Below, piece by piece: positions 27,566 to 36,276 of a stretch of DNA of 64,000 bases. How positions within the stretch are numbered: position 1 is the first letter of the stretch; each line of letters begins with the position of its first letter. The notes beneath the pieces are model-generated. The model searched no databases. It was given only the letters and a program-made list of their open reading frames with translations, and was not told the DNA's origin. A program made the position numbers and the translations under genes. Source of the stretch: Tenericutes bacterium ADurb.BinA124 (GTDB lineage: Bacteria; Bacillota_I; Bacilli_A; ML615J-28; CAG-698). The stretch covers positions 1-64,000 of the forward strand of contig MVZM01000007.1 of the NCBI GenBank assembly GCA_002068415.1. Reading direction: 5' to 3'.

Positions 27566-28830
27566 TTTTGATTCTCCTTTAAATATTTAAAAATATCGCT
27601 TTGAGCAATGGAAACTTGTGTTTTTAAGATAGTGTTCTTAATAGTATAGGTATTATTTTGTAATTCTTCTTCGCCAATAATGATGATGAAACGAGCATTT
27701 TTCGTTTCTGCAAGCCTAAATTGGGGTTTCATGCTGGTGTTACGATAATCGATTTCAACGACATATCCCGCTAGTCTTAAATGAGTTGCTAATTCTAAAC
27801 TGACGGTTTTCGCAATCTGATCAAGACCAATAATTACAACATCGGCATTTTGGGAAAAATCAGGCATTAAATCCTGTTCATCCAAAATCGTCATTAATCT
27901 TTCAATCCCAAAAGCGTAACCGATGCCGGGTAAATCCGGTCCGCCAAAAGATTTGATTAAATCGGAGTATTTGCCACCACCACATAAAGTTAAATTATTC
28001 GTTTCATCCGTTGATTTAATCACAAACTCAAATACGGTATCGGTATAGTAGTCCAAGCCCCGAACAAGGGTTGGTGTGACTTCATAAGGAATCTGTAAAA
28101 CATCGAGGATTCCCAAAACTTGCGAGAAATAAGTTTTGGCTTCATCGGTTAAATAATCATTTATTTGTGGAGCCTGTCTTACCAATGGTTGATTTTGGTC
28201 GACTTTACAGTCTAAAATGCGCAAAGGATTGCGATCAAGACGGCTCTGGCAATCTTCACAAAAACTTTGAATTTGTGGACGGAAATATTCCTTTAAAGCT
28301 TTTGCATAATTTTGACGAGAAGCAAAATCACCAATAGTATTAATTTTTAAGACGATGTTACTAATACCTAATTTCTTAATGATTTGAAAAGCTGAATTGA
28401 TGACATCAGCATCAAGTAGGGGCGATGAATCACCAAAAGCTTCAATTCCAAACTGGCTAAATTGGCGGAAACGTCCGGCTTGGGGTCGTTCATAACGAAA
28501 CATCGGACCAAAATAATATAGTTTAGTTAGATTAGTATTAACATACATTTTATTTTCTAAAAAACTGCGAACAACAGCGGCGGTTCCTTCCGGTCGAAGA
28601 GTTACGAAACGATTGCCTTTATCCTTGAAAGTGTACATTTCTTTCTTGACAATATCGGTTTCATCTCCAACTCCACGCACAAACACTTCCGTATTTTCAA
28701 AAATGGGAGTGATAATTTCCCGATAACCAAATTTCTTGACAAGTGAAGTCATAACTTCTTCAAGATAGCGATATTTTAAAACTTGTTGATTAAAGAAATC
28801 TTGGGTTCCCTTAACTTTTTGATAATTCAT
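27562..28830 (-). CDS. hisS: histidyl-tRNA synthetase
   Basis: HisS charges tRNA-His. The 422 residues show [19 protein letters not shown], motif 2 [38 protein letters not shown] and the histidine-specific [16 protein letters not shown]. The C-terminal anticodon-binding domain follows (about residues 325-422). It is the first coding gene behind the T-box, so its transcription should respond to uncharged tRNA. The pair hisS-aspS is conserved in Firmicutes and here is extended by seven more overlapping genes. Confidence 0.97.
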   Translation of the reverse strand: MNYQKVKGTQDFFNQQVLKYRYLEEVMTSLVKKFGYREIITPIFENTEVFVRGVGDETDIVKKEMYTFKDKGNRFVTLRPEGTAAVVRSFLENKMYVNTNLTKLYYFGPMFRYERPQAGRFRQFSQFGIEAFGDSSPLLDADVINSAFQIIKKLGISNIVLKINTIGDFASRQNYAKALKEYFRPQIQSFCEDCQSRLDRNPLRILDCKVDQNQPLVRQAPQINDYLTDEAKTYFSQVLGILDVLQIPYEVTPTLVRGLDYYTDTVFEFVIKSTDETNNLTLCGGGKYSDLIKSFGGPDLPGIGYAFGIERLMTILDEQDLMPDFSQNADVVIIGLDQIAKTVSLELATHLRLAGYVVEIDYRNTSMKPQFRLAETKNARFIIIIGEEELQNNTYTIKNTILKTQVSIAQSDIFKYLKENQK

Positions 28831-28844
28831 TTTAACCTCCTGAA

Positions 28845-29063
28845 AAATAAAAATCCTTAAAAGAATACTTCTAAGGACGATTTACCGTGGTGCCACCTTA
28901 TTCATCAATTATTGATGCACTTAATTCTTTAACGCAAGAAATACGTCCACTAAGGAATCTCATAAGTGTCTTTCATTAACGGAATATCAAGTGCTCACAC
29001 TAACCACTTTCGCTGAAGATATTTAAACATCAATTACTTTTCTTACTCACCGAATTATGAATT
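28845..29063 (-). promoter_or_regulatory. T-box leader of the hisS-aspS operon
   Basis: The T-box antiterminator sequence AAGGTGGCACCACGG lies at 28900-28886 on the minus strand. It is followed by a terminator stem, TCCTTAGAAG against CTTTTAAGGA, and a T-run. Upstream, AAGTGGTTAGTGTGAGCACTT (29009-28989 region) is the apical part of Stem I. In its 3' half GAAA-GACAC-TT (specifier at 28970-28966) can be read as GAC (Asp) or CAC (His). Binding of uncharged tRNA should stabilise the antiterminator and allow hisS transcription. Confidence 0.94.
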
Positions 29064-29069
29064 TAAGTT

Positions 29070-29098
29070 ATTATAATTGAAAATTGACAGAATGTCAA
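29070..29098 (-). promoter_or_regulatory. consensus promoter of the hisS T-box operon, with inverted repeat over the -35
   Basis: TTGACA (29098-29093), a 17-base spacer and TATAAT (29075-29070) match the sigma-A consensus exactly. TTGACA-TTC-TGTCAA is also a perfect inverted repeat covering the -35 box. The bases from here to 29238 hold no gene; only a tandem 8-base repeat (ATACACTG, from about 29099) was noticed. Confidence 0.88.
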
Positions 29099-29238
29099 TA
29101 CACTGATACACTGGCCTTTGGTGGAGCCTTCCCAAATCGCGCAAAAGATAATTCTTCGACATAAAAAAGATAATCGTCTCAAAAATCGTCGCCAACATGC
29201 TTAATTATACTCAAAAAAGCAGATTGAGGTTGTTTAAA

Positions 29239-30087
29239 TTACAATAAAATGATTTTATCGTCATGAATTTCAATTAATCGATCTTTATACAAATTACCGA
29301 GAGCGGCTTTGAAGGCTTTCTTACTCATGTTAAAAACCTTTTTGATGGCCTCAGCATCACTCTTTTCAGTGATTGCCATGACCCCATGATGTTTTTTTAG
29401 ATAAGCCAAAAGGACATCACGATCAGTTTTAATCATAATTTCTTTTTGGTCAATCAAAGTACCAGTATAGTCAGTTTCATTTTTACTTAAGACTTTTACC
29501 ATTACTTCTTCACCTAAGCGATATTTTTTTCGAAGATTAGTATGGTAAACAAAAACAATGTTCCAGTTCTCGGTGACTAAATTAACTCCATCCGGAGTTA
29601 TCCGATAGACGAAAGCTTTAACTTTTTCGTTAAGTGGCAATTCCTTTGCTTGCTTTTGTTTTAAAATTTCCTCTTTGCTTGCCATTTTTAAAATAAGTTT
29701 TTCGGATTTCACTCTTAATTTACCAATGATATAGTCACCACATTGGGGCCATTCCACGTGATTAATTGGCAAGTCGTCTTTGGAAAGTAAGATATCCTTA
29801 CTCGTCCCGATGTTTAAGAAAACGCCAAGTTGTTGTTTGACATCTTGAACGCGAGCAAAACCGATTTTATGAACTGTTGCAGTCGGTTTAAAGAGCGTTA
29901 ACGCTAAGCGACCTTTTTTATCAGCATATAAAAAAGCCTCAATCTCATCATCAAGAGCCAATTTTTGGAAATTCGTCTCATTTCGATGGAGAAAATATTC
30001 ATCGTTACCGTTGAGCGTTAATACATATCCTAGTTTTGTTTCTCGTAAAACTCGATATTTTTGAATGGTCCCTAAATAATTATTCAT
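29239..30087 (-). CDS. cvfB: CvfB family S1-domain RNA-binding regulator
   Basis: CvfB (YitL) is an RNA-binding protein with several S1-like OB domains and a C-terminal winged helix; in Staphylococcus it affects virulence gene expression. The 282-residue protein shows EYFLHRNETNF (first S1), LGVFLNIGTSKDILLSKDDLP (second S1) and further OB strands. The C-terminal helix-turn-helix is EAIKKVFNMSKKAFKAALGNLYKDRLIEI. ATG 30087 follows AAGGATAAA and overlaps dinB by 8 bases; the longer reading frame lies inside dinB and is not conserved. It forms a two-gene unit with dinB. Confidence 0.92.
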   Translation of the reverse strand: MNNYLGTIQKYRVLRETKLGYVLTLNGNDEYFLHRNETNFQKLALDDEIEAFLYADKKGRLALTLFKPTATVHKIGFARVQDVKQQLGVFLNIGTSKDILLSKDDLPINHVEWPQCGDYIIGKLRVKSEKLILKMASKEEILKQKQAKELPLNEKVKAFVYRITPDGVNLVTENWNIVFVYHTNLRKKYRLGEEVMVKVLSKNETDYTGTLIDQKEIMIKTDRDVLLAYLKKHHGVMAITEKSDAEAIKKVFNMSKKAFKAALGNLYKDRLIEIHDDKIILL

Positions 30088-31288
30088 TTTTATCCTTCTT
30101 CCCTCGCTCGTAATATCCAAATTTAATAGTATCTTTCCCAAAGGTGTTTTGAACACCAAGGATAATTTTTTGAATTTCGTTTTCTTTCTCGATTTTTGTT
30201 AAGTCATCAAAAAGAGAAACTTGTTTTTCTTTGCCTTCGTCTTGAGAAAAACGATTGGCAAAGACGCCAACTAAACGAATTAAATCACCAGTAACGAATA
30301 AATCATCAAATAAATCTTCAACAATACTATAGATATCAACTTCATTTTGGACAGGTTTATTTAAACTTTTACTACGGTTAATTTGATGAAAATCAGCATA
30401 TTTAATTTGAATGCCCACCGTTAATGCTCGGTATTGTCTTTTTTGTAAACGATAAGAAACGGCATTAGCTAATACTTTAAGGGTTTTTTTAATAATCACC
30501 GGGTCATACAAATCATGATCAAAGGTATGAGCATGGCTGATTGATTGGACCGAATCATCATTGGAATAATCAACGAATGTATCATCAATGCCCCAAGCTT
30601 TTTCCCGTAAACTTAAAGTATTAACTTCACCAATAGTTCGTTTCAATAATTCAACATCGGTAAAATTCGCTAAATCCCCAATCGTATTTATTCCAAGCAT
30701 TTTTAATTTAGGGGCAGTTTTTTTCCCAACACCGAGCATATCTTCAATTGGTAACACCCATAAAAGTTGATCGATTTCGCGTTTTCTTAGCACGGTAATT
30801 CCTAGGGGTTTTTTCATATCGGAGGCCATTTTAGCAAGAAATTTATTTGGACCAATCCCGATACTAACAGGAAGTTTGAATTTTTCAAGTAAATCCTTTT
30901 GAATTTGCTCAGCCAGGATTAGCGGGTGAATGGTTGAAGCTTTATCCGTAACATCTAAATAAGCTTCATCAATCGAAGCTCTTTCCACAAACTTCGTTAT
31001 TGAAAGTAAATATTCATAGAACAATTGTGAGTATTGTTCATATAATTTCATATCCGGATCAATAACAACTAATTCTTGACATAATAACAAAGCGTCACGA
31101 ACCAACATCGTCGTTTTAATGCCAAACTTCCTCGCTTCATAATTAGGTGAAAGAATTATACCTTTACGTAAAGGATGGTCATGAGCCACGGCAATGGGCT
31201 TACCTATTAACTCGGGGTCTTCCGCCATTTCACAAGAAGCAAAGAAACTATTTAAATCGATATGGAAAATAATTTTGGGGCTTTTCAT
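30080..31288 (-). CDS. dinB: DNA polymerase IV (Y-family)
   Basis: DinB is a translesion DNA polymerase. The 402-residue protein has the palm motifs FHIDLNSFFASCEM and RASIDEAYLDVT with the catalytic acids, and GIGPNKFLAKMASDMKKP. The helix-hairpin-helix is LGVGKKTAPKLKMLGINTIGDL, and a little-finger domain follows. QVSLFDD at the C-terminus is a clear beta-clamp binding peptide. AAAGGAAA precedes ATG 31288. It lies in a DNA repair neighbourhood (recN divergent side), and its promoter overlaps the start of the divergent small-gene pair. Confidence 0.96.
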   Translation of the reverse strand: MKSPKIIFHIDLNSFFASCEMAEDPELIGKPIAVAHDHPLRKGIILSPNYEARKFGIKTTMLVRDALLLCQELVVIDPDMKLYEQYSQLFYEYLLSITKFVERASIDEAYLDVTDKASTIHPLILAEQIQKDLLEKFKLPVSIGIGPNKFLAKMASDMKKPLGITVLRKREIDQLLWVLPIEDMLGVGKKTAPKLKMLGINTIGDLANFTDVELLKRTIGEVNTLSLREKAWGIDDTFVDYSNDDSVQSISHAHTFDHDLYDPVIIKKTLKVLANAVSYRLQKRQYRALTVGIQIKYADFHQINRSKSLNKPVQNEVDIYSIVEDLFDDLFVTGDLIRLVGVFANRFSQDEGKEKQVSLFDDLTKIEKENEIQKIILGVQNTFGKDTIKFGYYERGKKDKNE

Positions 31289-31338
31289 GTTTTTTTATTT
31301 CCTTTTTGGGGATTGTGTGATACAATAAACATGTTATT

Positions 31339-31347
31339 ATTATATCA
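31339..31347 (-). promoter_or_regulatory. extended -10 promoter of dinB-cvfB
   Basis: TGATATAAT (31347-31339, minus) is an extended -10. The palindrome AACATGTT (31328-31335) lies just downstream, around the expected transcription start, and could be an operator. No SOS box of the Bacillus LexA type is seen. Confidence 0.5.
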
Positions 31348-31367
31348 TAAATGTCGAGGTGAGAAAA

Positions 31368-31583
31368 GTGAAAAAAGTGAAGAAGACGGAAAAAGCTCCA
31401 AAAAAAACCCCGTTTATTAAAACCAAAGTTAGACCGAATAATTCTGTGGAAGTAGAAATTCAGAAAAATCCCGCACAAACTTTACTCGGAAAAATCTTAA
31501 TTTATGTTTTGGTAATTGGTATGACCTTATTAGGCGCCGTAGCTCTAATCTATCTAATGATTCAAGTAGGCAAAACAATTTAA
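31368..31583 (+). CDS. small basic single-TM protein, unknown function
   Basis: The 71-residue protein has a very basic N-terminus (KKVKKTEKAPKKTPFIKTKVR), about 20 mixed residues and one membrane segment at about 43-66. I chose GTG 31368 because GAGGTG (31356-31361) lies 6 bases upstream; an earlier in-frame GTG overlaps that site. No family is recognised. It is followed after 27 bases by a small winged-helix gene on the same strand. The pair is an island between dinB and recN, both on the minus strand. Confidence 0.6.
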   Translation: MKKVKKTEKAPKKTPFIKTKVRPNNSVEVEIQKNPAQTLLGKILIYVLVIGMTLLGAVALIYLMIQVGKTI

Positions 31584-31610
31584 TAATTACCAAAGATTGG
31601 AGGAATTATC

Positions 31611-31787
31611 ATGGAACCAAAAGAACAAGTATATCAAGCCATGCAACAAGCTAAACAAGCTGTTAGTGTCGGTGAAATAGCAAAAGCGACTGGACTAGAT
31701 CGTAAAGTAGTTGATAAGGCTTTTAACGATTTAAAAAAGGACGGCAAAATTGTTTCCCCAATCCGTTGTAAATGGCAAGCCAAATGA
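31611..31787 (+). CDS. 58-residue winged-helix DNA-binding protein
   Basis: The whole protein is one helix-turn-helix/winged-helix unit: EQVYQAMQQAKQAVSVGEIAKATGLDRKVVDKAFNDLKKDGKIVSPIRCKWQAK. The recognition helix is in GLDRKVVDKAFNDLKKDG and the wing near IVSPIRCKW. GGAGG lies 7-8 bases before ATG 31611, a strong site. Small stand-alone proteins of this type occur in several Firmicutes and are often labelled transcriptional regulators. It forms a pair with the preceding TM protein and ends at a terminator shared with recN. The target is unknown. Confidence 0.8.
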   Translation: MEPKEQVYQAMQQAKQAVSVGEIAKATGLDRKVVDKAFNDLKKDGKIVSPIRCKWQAK

Positions 31788-31793
31788 GCAAAC

Positions 31794-31827
31794 AAAACGA
31801 ATCAAGTTATCTTGATCCGTTTTTTAT
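31794..31827. terminator. bidirectional terminator between the wHTH gene and recN
   Basis: AAAACGAATCAAG (31794-31806) pairs with CTTGATCCGTTTT (31811-31823) with one mismatch, followed by T's on the plus strand and, read in reverse, T's on the minus strand. It overlaps the last recN codons. Confidence 0.85.
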
Positions 31828-33474
31828 TTGGTGCGAACATAATAGTTCTTTCGCAAGATTAAGACTGGCCGTTGTTGCTATACCATTAGAAATCATTTTT
31901 GCAATCTCTAGCGTTCGGTCTTCATTATCAAGTTGCGAAATTTTGGTTAGGGTTCGACCGTCCTCCAAATGTTTCGTGATATGCAAATGTTGATCAGCAA
32001 TGGCCGCTACTTGCGGAAGATGAGTGACACAAAGAACCTGTGCATTTTTTGCAATGGTTTTAATTTTATTAGCAATACTAAAAGCAATCGCCCCCGAAAC
32101 ACCATGATCAATCTCATCAAAAATAATAGTTTGTAAAGCTAATTTGTCACAAACGATAGTTTTTAAAGCTAACATGAAACGGGACAACTCACCACCGGAA
32201 GCAACTTTAGAAAGGGGTTTAAGTGGTTCACCAGGATTAAATGAAACGAGAAAATCAACATTGTCAATTCCGTCTTGATTAAAGACAAGGGTTTTCGGAT
32301 TGGAAAAAATAATTTCAAAAGAGGTATTACGGAGTTGCAAATCATTCAAATTAGTAATTATTTGCGCAACTAATGTTTTTGCCAATCCTTGGCGAAGGAC
32401 GCTAATGATGTTAGCTTGCTTTAAAGTTTCCTGATAAGCCTCATCCATCTTTGTTTTAGCTTCAAGCAACAAATCATCAAAGTTTTCAATTAAATTGATT
32501 TCTTCACTGATTTGTTTTTGAAAAAGTAATAAATCAGTTAAATTCTTCTTGTATTTCCGTTTCAATTCGGAATATAAACCCAAACGCTCATTAATGCGGT
32601 CTAATTCCGCTGGATCAAAATCAAGCGATTTAGATAATTTATTGATTTCACCGATTTGATCGCTTAAATTATAATAAATTTCTTCCATCTTTTTTTGGAT
32701 GATATCATAACGCTCATCAAATTGGCTGACCTTTTTAAGCAAAGAAAGAGCTTCGTATAAATGGTCAAGGAGTTGTTGTTCAGAAAAAATTTCTTTTACA
32801 TCATTAATGTTTGTGCTAATTTGTTCAAAATTACTTAAATAATTAGCTTGTTGTTGTAATTGTCCTTCTTCTTCTAGTGATAATTGTGCTTGCTCAAGTT
32901 CTTTAATTTGATATTTTAAAAACTCAAGACGCTGGGAATCATCAATACTGCGCTTTAATAATTTCTGATAGTCATTTTGGAATTCACGATACTTTTTTAG
33001 GTTTTCTTGATAACTGGGAATAAGTCCTAAAACTTCCGAATTATCAATAAATTTTAAGTAATTCTTGGGGTTGAATAAACCTTGAGTATCATATTGGGTA
33101 TGAATATCGCCAATTAGAGCTGCTAAATCATTTAATTGATTTAATGTAACCGTTTGGTTATTAACTTTACACAAACTTTTCCCGTTGGCATAGATTTCTC
33201 TTTTAATGATGAGAACATCATCATCAGGATTAAGCTCGATGATTTCAGTCATTTCCGGTTTTAATTTTGTGAATACACCTTCAATCGTGGCTTTAGTTTC
33301 GTTGAATCTAATTAAATCAGTAGAGGCACGTTTTCCAAACAATAAGCCAATAGCGTCGATAATCAAAGATTTTCCCGCCCCAGTTTCTCCGGTCAAACAT
33401 GTCATGCCATCTTGGAATTCAATTTGCATGTTATCAATAATCGCAAAGTTTTTTACATTTAATGAAATTAACAT
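31807..33474 (-). CDS. recN: DNA repair protein RecN
   Basis: RecN is an SMC-like ATPase that acts early in double-strand-break repair. The 555-residue protein has Walker A LTGETGAGKSLIIDAIGLLFG (near residue 30) and a long coiled coil in the middle. The ABC signature is KVASGGELSRFMLALK, Walker B is QTIIFDEIDHGVSG and the switch is VLCVTHLPQVAA. Length fits the usual 550-575. It is preceded by dxs with a 3-base gap. The argR and tlyA genes often found between dxs and recN in Firmicutes are absent here. Confidence 0.97.
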   Translation of the reverse strand: MLISLNVKNFAIIDNMQIEFQDGMTCLTGETGAGKSLIIDAIGLLFGKRASTDLIRFNETKATIEGVFTKLKPEMTEIIELNPDDDVLIIKREIYANGKSLCKVNNQTVTLNQLNDLAALIGDIHTQYDTQGLFNPKNYLKFIDNSEVLGLIPSYQENLKKYREFQNDYQKLLKRSIDDSQRLEFLKYQIKELEQAQLSLEEEGQLQQQANYLSNFEQISTNINDVKEIFSEQQLLDHLYEALSLLKKVSQFDERYDIIQKKMEEIYYNLSDQIGEINKLSKSLDFDPAELDRINERLGLYSELKRKYKKNLTDLLLFQKQISEEINLIENFDDLLLEAKTKMDEAYQETLKQANIISVLRQGLAKTLVAQIITNLNDLQLRNTSFEIIFSNPKTLVFNQDGIDNVDFLVSFNPGEPLKPLSKVASGGELSRFMLALKTIVCDKLALQTIIFDEIDHGVSGAIAFSIANKIKTIAKNAQVLCVTHLPQVAAIADQHLHITKHLEDGRTLTKISQLDNEDRTLEIAKMISNGIATTASLNLAKELLCSHQIKNGSR

Positions 33475-33477
33475 AAT

Positions 33478-35301
33478 TTATCCTCTTAAATGTGTTTTTA
33501 AAATATCCCGAATGTCTAATCCTAAATCTTTTTTTAATGATTTAACCGATCCGGCACTAACAAATTGATTAGGAATGGCAATCGCCTGAATTTTTAGCTC
33601 TAAAGCATGTAAAGTATTCGCTTCAATTATTAATGACGCTAAAGAGCCGTTTAAAACGACTTCTTCATAAATGATTACTCTTGTCTGTGATAATGCTTTT
33701 AACGTTTCTAAATCTAAAGGTTTAATAAATCGAGCATTGATAATCCCGACCTTTAGTTGTTCCTCTTCAATAATGCTGGCAAACTTATTGATAACCGGAC
33801 CATAAGAAATAATATTAATATCCGCAATCGGTTTAACAATTTCCCATTGGCCATAAACAACGGGAGAAGGAACTTCCAAACTTTGCTTGATATCCCCTCG
33901 GGGATAACGAATAACGAAAGGACCTTTAAAGTGATTAATGGCGATATCAATTAATTGGGCGGTTTCTGCTAGTGATCTTCCCATGCTAATGGTGAAATTG
34001 GGGAGGTGGGATAGAAAGGCAATGTCAAAAGTTCCTTGGTGAGTATCACCATCAGCGCCCACAATTCCCGCTCGATCAACTAAAAACACTACATGGGCAT
34101 TGGTTCTCGCAATATCGTGATTAAGGGCATCGTAAGCGCGTTGTAAAAAGGTTGAATAAATGGCAATCACGGGAATATGATTCGTCCTAGCCATGGCGGC
34201 TCCCATGACCACACTTAATTCTTCCGCAATCCCCACATCAATAATTTGTTTGGGGAGTCGTGCCGCAAAATTGTCCAAACCGGAACCTAAAATCATCGCC
34301 GGACAAATGACGGTAATTTGCGGATTAGCTTGGGCTTGTTTTAAGATAATGTCTCCGACACCTTGACTCCAAGATATTTTATCCGCTTTGGTTTGCTGGA
34401 TTTGCTTTCCCGTAGCAACATCAAAGGGACCAATCCCGTGCCAAGCACCAATTTGGTCATTTTCTGCAAACCGATATCCCATTCCTTTAATTGTTTTCAC
34501 ATGAATAATAATTGATTGATTGCTCTTTTTTGCATATTCAAAATAACGGATTAAAGTTCGAAGATTATGACCATTAATCGGCCCAAAATAGCGGAAACCG
34601 AGGGAATTCATAAAATTGTTTTTATAGACAAAATTTTTAATTCCTTCTTTCAAATCATAAAACAGGCGATGAACAAATTTGGGGGTAATCTTCTTAAAGA
34701 ATTGATAGGATTTTTTTATTCTAATTCGGTTAAAAATCTTTGATAAAGACCCAACATTTTTAGAAATCGACATTTCGTTATCATTAAGGACAATTATCGC
34801 TTTTTGACCTTTTTTTGAACCTAAATAGTTTAACCCCGATAAAGCCAAACCGTTTTGAATAGCTCCATCGCCAATGATAGCAATAACTTCCCCAATATCT
34901 TCGCCTTTCGCTTTCGCTTCCAAAAATCCTGCCGCCGCTGAAATGGATGTGGCCGCATGGCCTGCTTCCCAAACATCGTGAGGACTCTCCGAATATTTCA
35001 AAAAACCGCTTAAACCGTCTTTTTGCCGGAGAGTAGCAAATTGCGCGCTTCGTCCCGTTAATATTTTATGGGTGTAAGTTTGATGTCCGACATCGAAGAT
35101 TAATTTATCATGAGGGCTGTTAAAAACATAGTGCAAAGCAATGCTTAGTTCGACAACCCCTAAATTAGCTGACAAATGTCCACCGGTTTTGCTGACATTC
35201 TCAATAATAAATTGGCGAACTTGCCCCGCTAATTGTTCTAATTCTTTAATATTCATCTTTTTAATGTCCGATGGGCAAGTTATCTGTTCAATGTTAATCA
35301 T
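33478..35301 (-). CDS. dxs: 1-deoxy-D-xylulose-5-phosphate synthase
   Basis: Dxs makes DXP from pyruvate and glyceraldehyde-3-phosphate, the first step of the MEP isoprenoid pathway. The 607-residue protein shows the family start GGHLSANLGVVELSIALHYVF, the TPP-binding FDVGHQTYTHKILTGR and IGDGAIQNGLALSGLN. The transketolase pyrimidine domain has YSTFLQRAYDALNHDIA and RAGIVGADGDTHQG. It overlaps ispA by 4 bases. With ispG (50083) and ispA in the window, the organism clearly uses the MEP route. Confidence 0.97.
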   Translation of the reverse strand: MINIEQITCPSDIKKMNIKELEQLAGQVRQFIIENVSKTGGHLSANLGVVELSIALHYVFNSPHDKLIFDVGHQTYTHKILTGRSAQFATLRQKDGLSGFLKYSESPHDVWEAGHAATSISAAAGFLEAKAKGEDIGEVIAIIGDGAIQNGLALSGLNYLGSKKGQKAIIVLNDNEMSISKNVGSLSKIFNRIRIKKSYQFFKKITPKFVHRLFYDLKEGIKNFVYKNNFMNSLGFRYFGPINGHNLRTLIRYFEYAKKSNQSIIIHVKTIKGMGYRFAENDQIGAWHGIGPFDVATGKQIQQTKADKISWSQGVGDIILKQAQANPQITVICPAMILGSGLDNFAARLPKQIIDVGIAEELSVVMGAAMARTNHIPVIAIYSTFLQRAYDALNHDIARTNAHVVFLVDRAGIVGADGDTHQGTFDIAFLSHLPNFTISMGRSLAETAQLIDIAINHFKGPFVIRYPRGDIKQSLEVPSPVVYGQWEIVKPIADINIISYGPVINKFASIIEEEQLKVGIINARFIKPLDLETLKALSQTRVIIYEEVVLNGSLASLIIEANTLHALELKIQAIAIPNQFVSAGSVKSLKKDLGLDIRDILKTHLRG

Positions 35302-36107
35302 AAAATCCTCTTTGCAAAATCGTAAAGATTATTTTCTCCTAAATAGCTTTTAATTCTTTCAAAAGTTAGTTCTCGGTAATATATGAATAAATCTCTGGCT
35401 TTGGCTTGACCAAACAAGGCCACAAAAGTATTTGGTTCAAAAGCTTGCTCGTGGGAATAATCATCAAGATCATCTTTAATTTGAAAAGCCAAACCCAAAG
35501 ATAGAGCAATTTCTCCTAATTGAAGATAGAACTTCTCATCCACCTTCGCAATCAACCCCGCTCCTTGCAAAGCCACCATGAATAAATCACCGGTTTTCCG
35601 TGAATTCATTAAAGTAATAAATTGTTCATTTAAAAGATGATTATCGGAAATGTCCATCATTTGACCTTGAACCATCCCGTTACTACCGGTTTTTTGCGAT
35701 ATTAAAGCCACAATTTTAGTTATTGTTGTCGCTTCCAAAGGCGATTTGGTTATAAACCCAAAAGCATCGGACAACAAAGCATCGCCCGCCAAAATGGCCA
35801 CCGCTTCCGAAAATTGTTTATGGAGACTTGCTTTACCTCGACGAAAATCATCATCATCCATAGCTGGTAAATCATCATGAATTAATGAATATGTATGAAT
35901 CATTTCCAAAGCAACAGCTATATAAATTCCCATTTCCTGATTAATTCCGAAATCCGCCAAAGTTAACAGCAATAACAAAGGACGAAGGCGTTTTCCTCCG
36001 GGAAATAAGGCATAGTCAATCGCTTGCCGCAGTTGCTTATTTTCGATAGTGTTTACATATTGATGCAAACACTTATTAATTAAATTTATAGCATCATTCA
36101 TTTTCAT
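35298..36107 (-). CDS. ispA: geranyl/farnesyl diphosphate synthase
   Basis: IspA condenses IPP with DMAPP and GPP to give farnesyl diphosphate. The 269 residues show GGKRLRPLLLLL, the first Asp-rich motif LIHDDLPAMDDDDFRRGK and the second, FQIKDDLDD. It is slightly shorter than the usual 290 at the C-terminus, and the common KSTY motif near the second Asp-rich box is not clear. It overlaps xseB by 14 bases with no strong ribosome binding site, so translation is probably coupled; ATG 36101 is an alternative start. The order xseA-xseB-ispA-dxs is the standard one. Confidence 0.95.
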   Translation of the reverse strand: MKMNDAINLINKCLHQYVNTIENKQLRQAIDYALFPGGKRLRPLLLLLTLADFGINQEMGIYIAVALEMIHTYSLIHDDLPAMDDDDFRRGKASLHKQFSEAVAILAGDALLSDAFGFITKSPLEATTITKIVALISQKTGSNGMVQGQMMDISDNHLLNEQFITLMNSRKTGDLFMVALQGAGLIAKVDEKFYLQLGEIALSLGLAFQIKDDLDDYSHEQAFEPNTFVALFGQAKARDLFIYYRELTFERIKSYLGENNLYDFAKRIL

Positions 36108-36273
36108 GCATTTTGGTGATAATTAATTCTTTTGCGTTGACCAGTTTTTCTTTACATAAAGCGGCAACTTCAATACCACGTTGATATTTTTTAATGGATT
36201 CATCAAGAGTTAAATTGCCACTTTCCAAAGCTTTTACAATCTCTTCTAATTCTTTAATTAATTCTTCGTACAT
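36094..36273 (-). CDS. xseB: exodeoxyribonuclease VII small subunit
   Basis: XseB is the small subunit of exonuclease VII, which degrades single-stranded DNA together with XseA. The 59-residue product matches the family: ELEEIVKALESGNLTLDESIKKYQRGIEVAALCKEKL, two helices that form a coiled coil. The start ATG 36273 lies 3 bases after the xseA stop, and the stop lies inside ispA. The AAGGAT-type ribosome binding site overlaps the xseA end. Placement between xseA and ispA confirms the call. Confidence 0.95.
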   Translation of the reverse strand: MYEELIKELEEIVKALESGNLTLDESIKKYQRGIEVAALCKEKLVNAKELIITKMHENE

Positions 36274-36276
36274 CTT

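Noticed and set aside
29096-29114. Tandem repeat ATACACTG x2 as a regulatory repeat
   Set aside because: It is only two copies of 8 bases in a region without other structure; chance is likely.
34784-34972. Short antisense reading frames inside dxs, dnaK, aspS and other large genes
   Set aside because: They are in other frames of well-identified genes, have no ribosome binding site or family motif, and vary in composition as expected of shadows.
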